A DNA stretch of 48,849 nt from an uncultured Clostridia bacterium (GTDB taxonomy: Bacteria; Bacillota; Clostridia; Christensenellales; UBA1242). Shown piece after piece: positions 26,492-38,200 of the stretch. Location of the stretch: positions 1 to 48,849 of the forward strand of contig CANRCQ010000004.1 of the NCBI GenBank assembly GCA_947629145.1, written 5' to 3'. The notes under the pieces were generated by a model. It was not told the origin of the DNA and did no database searches. It worked only from the letters and a program-made list of their open reading frames with translations. Within the stretch, counting starts at the first letter, position 1. The number at the start of each line of letters is the position of its first letter. A program made the position numbers and the translations under genes.

Positions 26492-29197
26492 ATGGTTAGA
26501 GTTATCCCAAGAAAAACGAAAGTCAAAAGTGAATTTATTCGTGGTGTCACAGGCCTTGATGTTGTTTTGGCAATCATTTTTGTTGCCATTGCGATAATCT
26601 TGTTCATGTCCGTTTTTGATATTGGCGGAACTAACATCGGCCCTTGGCTTGGGGTGGCTTGGCTTATTATTGCAATTTCAATGTTTTTGAAACTTGCCGA
26701 TGACCAGCGATTTTATGTGACACTTATTTATCTTTTGAAATACTCCGTTCAAAAGAAAAAGTTTTCCAAGGGCAGTGACAAGAAAAAAAGTGACATCAGT
26801 GAGATGATTGCCTATGAAGGAATTTATCAAGACAGATTTATCAACTTTGGACAATACTATGCACAAGTTATTGAAATTCAGCCGATGTTTTTCACACTTC
26901 TCACTGAATATTATCAAGACAACGTTATTGAAAGTTTCGCAAATGCACTTAGGCGCTTAACTCCAACTCAAACCTGCTCGATTGTGAAAATTTCAAAACC
27001 TATGATTTTGGACAGATACATACACAACGAAAACGCAAAATATGATGTGCTTTATGATATGCAATATGACGGACAAATCACACAGGAAGAGATTGATGCA
27101 CGCGCACCTATTTTTGAAGAGCGTGTTTCCTTGTATGAATTTATGAACCGCCAATCCAAGATTTTTAAAGACCACTTTTATTTGGTTGTCTATGACAAGG
27201 ACATGGAAATTTTGGAAAACACCACTTCCGGCATGATAAGCGCCATGGCATCATCACTCAACCCAATCACATCACACCTTGTTCAGGGCAATGACCTTGT
27301 TGTGTTTTTGAAATCCAATCTTGGCAAAAACTTTGACGAAAGAGATTTGGAAATTGTGCCTATTGCAGAACACATAAATTGGGCGACCCCAGACAAGATT
27401 CGCTTTAATATTGCAAGATATTTTATAAATGACGAATGTTATCGTTGCTACAACTTGATTGACTATCCACTTCAAGTTGGAAACGCATGGGGCAGCCAGT
27501 TTTTCCTTTTGGACAGAACAAGGGTTGTTATGAAATTCAACCCAATTCCAAAACTTGAAAGTGAAAGACAGATTGATAAAGCCATCATGGAAATGGAAAC
27601 AAAACTTTACAAGGCAGGAAAAAGCTCGATGCAGATTGAACTTCAAACCCACGTTGACACATTGAGAGAACTTTTGGTCAGCCTTAAAAACAACAACCAA
27701 CAACTTTTCAATGTCAACACCTATGTCATTTGTGAAGATGCCGCAAAGAAAGATGTTCGCGCCATGCTTAAACAAGAAGGCTTTAAATACAGCGAACTTT
27801 TCTCACGACAAATTGATGGATTTATTTCTTCAAACGTTTCACGAAGAGACAGTGTTAAAAACAGTTTGCGCGGCATTCCAACATCTACACTTGCCGCAAC
27901 ATTCCCATTTATTTCAAACGCACTGCAAGACCCAAACGGCATTTACATAGGCGACAACGAATATCCTGTTTTTGTTGACTTCTTTAAACGTGACAGAGAA
28001 AGAGTTAACTCAAACATGATGATTATTGGAAAGTCTGGTTCTGGAAAATCCTATGCAACAAAAACGCTTTTGACAAACTTTGCTGCGGACAACTGTAAGA
28101 TTTTCATTCTTGACCCAGAAAACGAATATCAAGACTTGACAAGAAACTTGGGCGGAAAGTTTATCGATGTTGGTTCTTCAACACACGGAATTATCAATCC
28201 TTTCCACGTTATTTCTTCCCTTGAAGCCAGCGAAGAAGATGAAGACGAAGAAGAAGATGAATTTGACGAATATGGAAGGCCAATTCCAAAGAAGGAAGTT
28301 GCCGTTGCAGCCGATGACTCATTCTCTCAACACTTGCAGTTTTTGGAACAATTCTTCCGTGTTATTTTGGAAGGAATCAATCCAGACGCATTTGAAGTTT
28401 TGAACTCGCTTATCATTGATGTTTATAAGGAATTTCATATTGATTATCGAACAAGCCTTGCAAAACTTAAACCAAAGGACTATCCAACATTTGATGCACT
28501 TTATGACTTGATTTTAAGAAGAATCAAAACGGCGAAAGACGACTTTACACTAAGAAACCTTATGACTGTTGAAACCTACATCAAAAAGTTTGCAACTGGT
28601 GGGCGTAACAGCGCACTTTGGAACGGCCCAACATCCATTGAAACAAACGAAAACTTTGTTACTTTCAACTTCCAGTCACTTGTTGCAGGAAACAACCCAC
28701 AAATTACAAACGCACAGATGCTTTTGGTGTTTAGATACCTTAACAACGAAATTATCAACAACAAAGATTTCAACAAAAAATATCGCAAAAACAGAAAGAT
28801 TATTGTTGCGGTTGATGAAGCGCACATCTTCATCAATCCAAAATATCCAATTGCGCTTGACTTTATGGCACAGATGGCAAAACGTATTAGAAAATACGGT
28901 GGAATGCAGATTATCATCACACAGAACATATCCGACTTTGTGGGCAGTGAAGAAATCAGGCGTCAGTCAACGGCGGTTATTAACGCGTGCCAATATTCAC
29001 TTATCTTCTCACTTTCACCAGCGGACATCAACGACCTTGTTGCGTTGTATGAAAAGTCTGGCGGAATAAACGAAGAAGAACAAAACTCAATTGTCACTGC
29101 AAGCGTTGGACAAGCATTTTTAATCACAGGGCCAACTTCAAGAACAACTGTGCAAATCATTGCACAAGACTATGTTCTTCAACTTCATGGGGGTTGA
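26492..29197 (+). CDS. PrgI/VirB3-like-VirB4 fusion conjugation/T4SS-type ATPase
   Basis: N-terminal IPRKTKVKSEFIRGVTGLDVVLAI + two TM helices, then VirB4 core: Walker A IIGKSGSGKSYATK, ILDPENEYQDL, Walker B KIIVAVDEAHIFI, IITQNISDF; aggag RBS. Confidence 0.88.
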   Translation: MVRVIPRKTKVKSEFIRGVTGLDVVLAIIFVAIAIILFMSVFDIGGTNIGPWLGVAWLIIAISMFLKLADDQRFYVTLIYLLKYSVQKKKFSKGSDKKKSDISEMIAYEGIYQDRFINFGQYYAQVIEIQPMFFTLLTEYYQDNVIESFANALRRLTPTQTCSIVKISKPMILDRYIHNENAKYDVLYDMQYDGQITQEEIDARAPIFEERVSLYEFMNRQSKIFKDHFYLVVYDKDMEILENTTSGMISAMASSLNPITSHLVQGNDLVVFLKSNLGKNFDERDLEIVPIAEHINWATPDKIRFNIARYFINDECYRCYNLIDYPLQVGNAWGSQFFLLDRTRVVMKFNPIPKLESERQIDKAIMEMETKLYKAGKSSMQIELQTHVDTLRELLVSLKNNNQQLFNVNTYVICEDAAKKDVRAMLKQEGFKYSELFSRQIDGFISSNVSRRDSVKNSLRGIPTSTLAATFPFISNALQDPNGIYIGDNEYPVFVDFFKRDRERVNSNMMIIGKSGSGKSYATKTLLTNFAADNCKIFILDPENEYQDLTRNLGGKFIDVGSSTHGIINPFHVISSLEASEEDEDEEEDEFDEYGRPIPKKEVAVAADDSFSQHLQFLEQFFRVILEGINPDAFEVLNSLIIDVYKEFHIDYRTSLAKLKPKDYPTFDALYDLILRRIKTAKDDFTLRNLMTVETYIKKFATGGRNSALWNGPTSIETNENFVTFNFQSLVAGNNPQITNAQMLLVFRYLNNEIINNKDFNKKYRKNRKIIVAVDEAHIFINPKYPIALDFMAQMAKRIRKYGGMQIIITQNISDFVGSEEIRRQSTAVINACQYSLIFSLSPADINDLVALYEKSGGINEEEQNSIVTASVGQAFLITGPTSRTTVQIIAQDYVLQLHGG

Positions 29198-29207
29198 TTT
29201 AGAAAAT

Positions 29208-32200
29208 ATGACAAAAAGACTCAAAAACATTTTAATAGGCTGTTTCAGTGTGTTTGCCTTCTTATTTGCGGGTGTCTTTTTTGTCGGCTGCTGCGATGTA
29301 GATTACAGCAAAATCAGCCTTGTTGCTGACAAGGGGAATATAGAACTTGACGTGGGGGAATCTTCCTATGTGACAGTGAAAATTCAGGGCTATCAAAAGG
29401 GCTTTTCAAACAGGGTTAAGATAAACTCCAAAACAGACGGAAAGACGGATGTTTTCTCTGTGACGGACACCGTTTACACAAGCGATGACACCATAAGATT
29501 TACTGTCATGGGGGTTGCTGGTGGAACTGGACAACTTATTGTTCAAACTCTTGAAGGAAACAAGTCTTGCCCAATCAATGTCAGTGTCAATCAATACACA
29601 AACTATCTTTCAAGGGCAAACACAACAAACTATGTTTCAAATCAAACTGACTTTGTGCCAAATGCCGCTTGCTTTATCTTTGACGAACAAACAACAAACA
29701 GAGATTTGACCCACTACTATATTAAACCAGAACAAGATGTTGATTTCAGCACTTTGCAACTTTCACGAATTGACACAGTGCAAAATCTTGCTTACTTTGA
29801 AAATCGTTCTAATGGCAACGTGATTTACAGGGAAATTGCCGTTGTGGACAGATTTTGCCTTGAAGAAGAAAATGGAGTGAACAAACTTTACAGATGTTAT
29901 CAAAATGAAAAAGAAGAGATGAATTTAGTTGGACAATTTTATTTTCTCAGTGTTTACAATCACTCAGTAAACCCAAATCAAGACGGAATTGCAGAAAACA
30001 TTTTAAGTTGTCTAAGCCCAGTTTATGTGCTTCCAGATATTAAATTTGATGTGACTGGCGGCTATCTTGTAGATGGCAGGGTTGCTGAATTTAAAGAAAA
30101 TAAAGGTGGCACTATTACAATAGTTCCTAATAATGCCAACAAAAGAGAATATTTATTAAGAGTTGAGATGGGGGCTAACACTAAAAATGAATTCTCTCAA
30201 ATAGTGTTCTCACTTAGAAAATCGAACAACTATTCTGTTGTGGACTACTTTGATTATGAAAATCCAAATGACGAAGGGAAGGATGTTAGATACATAAAAA
30301 TTTCACAAAACTCCCAGAAAAAAGCGACAACAGAATTTTCTATGGAAGTTTACTATGACATAGCGCAACAGGCGGAAGATTCAAGTGTTAGAATAAACCT
30401 TGATTGGACAATTGAAATTAAAATTGCCCCAAGCACAATCTATGTAAACGGCACACCTGAGCCACCAACTATGACCCTTTACAACTACTATCTTTCCCCA
30501 GAATTTGGCTGGCAAGATTTGTATATAGATGTGCTTTCAAATTACAGCACTTCGCCTGATTTTGACGGAATTTACTTCAATTTTAATTCAAGTTATATAG
30601 ATATTATGTTAAACAACACTTCTATAAACAGTGTTGACAACTATAATCCAGGTGTAACTACACTTTATAAAGACTTGTCGAAACCTTTCCAAATTCGTGG
30701 AAGTGACTCTAAATCCACAACTGAAGACACGGTTGTCAGTATTTATGTTGTGAGTGATTTTGTGGAAGAAGGGCTTGAGCCGGCGGAAGTTCATTGCAAA
30801 ATTCTTGACGGCGCGGACACAATTTCTCCATACAGAAACCCACAGCCAAACTATTACTATTTGGATATAGATGGCGGAACGCAGTCTTTCTCGACTCAAA
30901 TATTTGCCAACAGGGCTTTCTCTTATTCAACCGCAAGATGCATAAGTTCTGTTGGCTATTCCACAGACAATGTAGAAGGTGTTGACCCTTCTCTCACAGA
31001 AAATTCAAGAGTTGTTGATGGGATTGCTATTGACACACATCCAGAGAACCCTTACATTCAACAAGGCGACCAATATTATATAAACTTGTCTGTGACGCCG
31101 CGACTTACTGGAATTTTTACATACACAATCACTTTGGACAACGGAATTTCAAGGAACATCACATTCAACTGCATAAGAGCGTTAAACACCACAGTTTCGC
31201 CTATGAGATTGACTGCCAGCGGAAATGAAGATGTTTCAAGATGGTCTTATGAACGCGAAGGAAACGCAACTTTTGATAATGTTTTAAATATAGAGATTTT
31301 AAACTCATCCACAAAGGATGTCATCACTTTTGGCAGCACGGCTGATATTGAAGTGACGGCAAATGTTTCTGCGGATGATGTTGCTTTTGCGCCAAATGAC
31401 AGCCAATATATTTCAGTTGCAAAAAATTCGACATTTTACAGAATTACAACCAAGGCAAACGGCAACACGCGAATTACATTCACATTGAATGGATTTATTG
31501 TTTCAAATTTTGAACCTGTGTCAAGAACTTTAACAATGTATATAGACATAAGTTCTTATTCCATTGTCCAGGAATTTTATTTGCAAAACGGAACGAATTA
31601 TGCGCTAAACAACACAGTTTATTTTGATGATACATCTGGCGGAAATTTGATTTCCAATTCAAACAGTATTGAATTTCAAGCAGTTGCAAATCGACCTGAA
31701 TCAAGCAACTTTGTTCAATATTATTTTACAGATGCTTTTGCAAAAGAAATTTGGAACAATCCAAATTTAGACATAACTATTGAAGACGGCGAAGAAGTTT
31801 CAAATCCGCGTATCGACAGAGATGGGCATTACAGTTTTAACATAACCGCGCTAAACTTTGAAGACATGATTGGCACAAGAATTGTGCAAGAACAATATAA
31901 CAAAAATTTTGTGTATTTCTATGTATTTGACCAATTTGGAAGAATAAAAGATATTGTCACAACCGAAATCACCATCACAAAAAATACGGAAGTTAGAACA
32001 TATAAACTCAGCATTTCAAGCGGACTTATGTTTTTTGCGGACACACTTACTGTGTCAGTGAGCGACCCAGATAATCCAAATGTAAAAGATGAATATAAAG
32101 TTGAGTTTACCAACAAGTTTAATATAGGGGATTGGGCGACATTCGACACAGAAACATTTACATACACAAATGTTGACCCAGCCATTCACACCACAATCTT

Positions 32201-35200
32201 AAATGCAAACATCACACAAAGATTAAATCAAAGAGAGATAACAAGAAGATTTGATGCCCAAATTGTCACAAAAAGATACCAAACTGTAAAGAGCATCAGC
32301 CTTGCTTCAAGTTTGAAAGAACTCAATTTTTCAAGTGACAACCTTGAGATTTCTTTGGGAGTTTACACAACCCCAGTTGATGCCACAAACAATGATATTC
32401 GCGCTTACTTTGTGCCAACAAAAGACAATAAATATCAAAACATGGTGTTGATTGAAAAAAGTTATCTTGGCAACGGCTATTACACACTAGACCTTTCTTG
32501 CGAAGAATTTTTGAGAAGTGTTGACGACATTTTGAATGTTGGTTGCTCACTTACTGGAATGGTGTATATATATCCAACTGAGTGGGAAAGACTTCCAAAT
32601 TACAGCCCTATTGTTTTGCCTGTTCAATTTAGAAACGGCTCTAAAGAAAATCCATATCTTCTCGAATCGGCAGACGATGTTTTGGCAATAAATTCAAGTG
32701 AAACAATGCTTAGAAGCCACTATGAGATAAGTTCTCAAATTGATATGTCATCTGTAAAAGGTGCAACTCCAATCGGCATATTAAATGGAAAACTTGTGGG
32801 CTTCAGCGGAACAATCACAGGCACAACAAGTGATGCAGCCATTACAAATCTTTCAGTTTACAAAAACGAAAATGGAAGCAACTTTGTAACAACCATTGAG
32901 GGCATAACATATGCAGGGCTTTTTGCACAGATAAACACATACAGCAAAGGCACCAAAGAAAACGCTGATCCAATATACACTGTGCTTGAAAACTTCTCTG
33001 TAAGGGGAAGTGTGGATTTGCAGTTGCAAGAAGGCGCAGTAAGTTATGTTGGGCTTGTCACGGCAATCAACCAAGGACAAATTATCAACGTCATGGCGGA
33101 AATTGAAAGGGCTTCTTCTGTGCAAGGCGGAACAATTTACTTTGGGGCGCTTGCGGCAATCAACTATGGCAGAATTACACAAAATATCAAAATTTATGAA
33201 ACATCAAATCTTGACAAAAATGATGTTGAACAAAATCCTTTCTACAAATTGCAGTCCAAAAACTTGGCTTATTACAATGCAGTCGTGGAAATTAAAGCAC
33301 AGAACATCTATGCAGGTGGCGTTGTTGGGGCATCAAGTGGGGTTATTGAAAGAATAAGTCCAAGCGAAAATTACAAACTTTATGGCTATTCTGGTTACAC
33401 TTCTTACACACTGATAACCGTGGATGGAACAGGTGAAAATATTTCAGTTGGCGGAATTGCAGGGCTTATTGCATATTTGCAAGAGAACTCTGTTATTCCA
33501 ATGCCTGAACTTGACATTCTTGAAGAAATTGAAGAAATAAATTCATGGGATGGGGCAAACTTTGCCGCATCTGTTGTTGACAATATTCTAGTTGGGGGAA
33601 TTATCACTGCAACTGGTGACAACGCGGCGGCTGGCGGAATTGTTGGAAATTCCTATATATATAGTAACACAAACACAAACTATATTTACAACAGCACAGA
33701 CAGAACATTTATTCGTGGAGTTGTTGTTGGCGCTCTTGTGGGCAAGGAAGTTCGTGGCATGGAAGGTGGACAAGGTGCGACAACGACATTTAAAAACAAC
33801 AAAATTGAAGCAGTTGATGCCCAATATAATGCGTTTGACAGTGCAAAAATTATTAAATATTCAAACGATATAACAGGACTTCCACAAAAACCAGAAAAAA
33901 CGGAAGAAATGGATGACGAAACTTACAACAAAAATCTTGAAGACTATTATAAACAAGTGGCAAAACTTGTTGCCATTGGGGAAAGTCTTGGCGGAAGTGC
34001 GGATGATGTGACGGCAGTTTCATATCTTGACAGAACTTTGATAACAGTTAAATCAACTGACGTTATCAATCCATCAGCAAACATTACAACATCAAGTTTT
34101 TATGGGGACTTTATCTTAGCACAACAAAACGGAAACGGCTTTAACATTTATGGCTGGGCATTATTTGAGCATAAAGATGTCAACATCAGTGAAATTTTAG
34201 ATGCATCTCAGGGAGCATTTAAAATGAAGATTGACGAAGCCAATGCACCAGATATGTATTTTATGTATCACTTCTCTGTTTCTGGAAGGGTTGATGGAAG
34301 CGCAGGAAAACAGGCTCAAGACGACATTGATGCCGGCGGACTTAACACATTCAATCCAAATCAAACAGACCTTTATCCATTTGTTTTGAAAAGTCAAGAA
34401 GTCAGCATTGTTGCATCAAGTTCTACAGTTTTGTCAATCGATATAAACGGCAATATTACAACAAAAACCACTGGCGATGCAACCATCACATTATCCAGCA
34501 TTTTAAACACTGCAAAAAGCAAGACGATAAGGATTCACGTTTTCAATTACTTTAATAAAGATGCAAAATCGGCAATGTTCTATGACTCTCCAGACACTTC
34601 TTCAGCTTGGCTTCAAGGACAAACAAACTTGAATATTGTTGGAAATTCTTATGCAAACATCTATTTGATTCCTTCTTATGAATATAGTGAAGAAGGTGCT
34701 GATTTTAGAATTTCATATGACGGAGTGTTAAACTTCAACAACGTCAACTACTATCTTGACCAAAATCTTGACATGACAGTTGATGTTAAAGTTAAAGAAA
34801 ACACTGATAAAGAAGATTACAGTGAAACAGAAAGATATTTTGAGTCTGCTGTGACATCTCAAACTGTCATTTTCTGGAGAATGCAAAATCCAAATCCAGG
34901 CGGCACATACGCATATGTTTTGACACCTGTGATAAGGGTTTCAATTAGAAAGGGCTTGGACAGTTTTTACAATTATTATTATTCACTTGCAGATGCAAAA
35001 TTGGAAGTAAAACCACAATATTTTGATGCGGCAACCTATCTGTCAGCAAAATATCACACAAACTCTTTGGCAACAAACGAAACATTCACTGACTTAGTGA
35101 CAGTGAAATCTTCAAACGAAAACGAATATTTGTTCTACAAAGTGTTTAAAGGCGGTGTTTTAATTCAAGACAGACTTCCTGACATAGGGGAGAAAATTCA

Positions 35201-38200
35201 ACTTACAAGTGAAGAAGATTGGAAAAAATATATCGGATATGAAGGGGAATATGAGGAAAACGACTCTTTCGATGACACAAGACTTTTTGATATAACCATC
35301 ACAAGAAGAATCGGTGCAAATGGAGAATATTTCTTTGACTACACCTTTAAAGTGAACAAAAAAAGCACTTCATTTGAAGAAGGCTCTAAAAACATCTACG
35401 GAAAATATGTTTTGAGATTTTACGCAACAGAAGGCGAAAGCGGAGTTTATGACGAAGTTGAAATTGAACTTAAAGAAACAGTCCTTAAATATGTGAGTGC
35501 AAACAACTATTCCAACGGCATAAATGCAACACAGATAGATTATATTGTTGTTCCTTCACAAAAGGGAATGTTGGAAGTGAACCTTAATCCTATTGAAGCC
35601 ACTTTTGAAACATTCAAAATCTCAAACAATGCAATAAACAATCAAACAGGCTCTGCAAACGCAACTTTTGCACTTTTATATCGCACAAGAACAAGTTTTG
35701 TTGAAGTTCCAAACTTTGGGACAATGCTTGACGGCACTTTCAGTTTCACTTATCAAGACTTTATCAATTACCTTCACTCTTTGCCGAAGACTGAAAATGC
35801 TTATCCATATCTTGGAAAGATTTATCTTTCTTACTATATTCCTGCGCTTAATGTGGAAGATGGCAGCCCAATTGCGTTTGATATTGAAGTTAAGGGAAGT
35901 GAAGAAGAACCGCTCACATGCCCTGTTGAACTTAAAATCAAACTGTTAAATTATGCAACCGTGCATTTTGCTGACAAACAGCCTGTTGGCGATGGATATT
36001 ATGTTGCAAGGGGGCTGGGCTATGACCTTCAACTTGATTATTATGGGTACAATCTTGACGAAATCAGCCTTTCAGTTGACAGCGAATACATAACACTTGT
36101 GGACAACCATGATGGAACATACAGGCTTAATGTGACAAGTGGCGGTGTGATTTATGGTGATGACGACCCAGGTTATAGGGTGACACTGACCGTGAACGCA
36201 GAACGTTCTATTGACAATCAAAAATACGTTTCTCAAAGTGAAATAACCATATATATAATGGACTATGTTTTGAATTACACCTATCAAGAAGGCATAAATG
36301 AAGATATTGTTCGTGGAATGGAAAACGGCGTTATCAGCACCGCAATCGGCAACCCTTATAAACTTGAATTTAACATACTTGACTTCATTGAATACTTTGA
36401 TGACCCAAACAACATGGAAGTTATATGGCGCGTCAATGAGTTTGTTGAAGAAATGACAAACTCTGTGACTTGGACAGTCTATGAAAACGGAAAAGAGCCT
36501 TTTGTTTTACAGAGAAATCAGTCTTCTCCAGTAAGCGATTATTACTTCTTTGATTCAACAGATTTCACAATCACTCCAAGCCGTCTTTACAACGCAGAAA
36601 GCGACATTTATCACTTCTCGGCTGGCGGATATTACACCATGAACAAGGGAAGTTACAGTGTCAGCACAAACCCAGTGACGGCAATGAGAATTTACACAGA
36701 ATTTGCATTTGATGTTCACAATCAAAGCACTCAGGACAGCCCTATTCCTGTGTATGACTTAGAAGACTTTTTGGGAATGGAAGCGGATGCTTACTACATT
36801 TTGATGAAAAATATTAACTTGCCAAGTTCTATTGACGAAACTCCGTTCACACCAATCACCACTCAAATTCGCGGACTTGACGGCAACAACAAGAGAATTA
36901 TATTCAGCGGAAACTATGTTTTTGACGGACTTGAAGATGTTGGGGTGTTCACTGAAATTGCAGATGGGGCAGTGTTTAAGAATGTCGATATTACAATAGA
37001 AGGTAGTGTCACATTCAAAATGAACACAACAAACTTTAATATTGGGCTTTTGGCAGCAACCAACAATGGAAATATAACAAACTGTCAAGTTTTGGCTGAT
37101 GTAAATGGCGGAACATTGTCGGTTGACAGTTCTGTTGTTGCAAATGGGTCGAACATAGCGGGACTTGTTGCACAAAACAGCGGCTTTATCACAAACTCTC
37201 GAACAGGAGTGAACATAAATGGAAATGTCAATATTGCCGGATTTGTGGCAAACAACACTGGGCTTATTGCAAGTTCTTACTTTATGGGCGCAACCTTAAA
37301 CAACACCACAGACCGCGACAACACCGCAGGCTTTGTCATCAACAACAGTGGACGCATTTACACATCATATGTAAGTGGCGGCCGTCAAGACAATCAAATC
37401 TATTATGGCTACTTAAATGAAGGAAAACTTAACCTTTCATCAGCCAACAATCCAAAATATCTCACATCAAGTTATGGAGTTTCTGGCTTTGTTCACACAA
37501 ACACTGGAACTATTGAAGATTGCTATTCAAACATAATGCTTACAGGAACACCTTATGCAGTCGGTTTTGTATATCAAAACTCTGGGCTTATTGAAAGAGC
37601 TTTCTCAACCTGCCTTATGGACAGTGAACAGACAATCAACTATGGTTTTGCACAATCAAATTCTGCCACTGTTGGGGGTGTAACAACCGATGGCATGGGA
37701 ATTAGGGAATGCTTCTTCTTGCAACAAGAAAAGAAGGAAAGTCAGGATGGACAGGAAGGGCAGATTGGCATCAACTATAATATAGCAGACAATCTTAAAG
37801 GTGATAATTGTCAAATCACACCGCTCACTTGCAAAGAATTTGATTTGCTTGATGAAGAAAATGGAATGGCAAATCTCTTTGAAAACTTTGCAATTGCAAG
37901 GGGAAGAGATATAAATTCTGTTTGGTTTATCAGCAACAGTGTTCTTGACGGCAGAAATGACCACTTTAACAATCAAAATTTTGTTCATAACAGACTTGAA
38001 CTTGTTGCACCAAATATTATTGCAACTTCTCAACGCGTTCTTAGCCGCATGGAAACTGTCACAGAAAATGACGTGACTTACACTTTGTATATTTACAACT
38101 ATGTTACAAAAGAAAATGCTTCGGCTTTGGGTGACGAATACAACCCTATTCTTATTGAAGATGCAGAAACTTTTGAAAACTATATTGTTCAAGAAAACAA

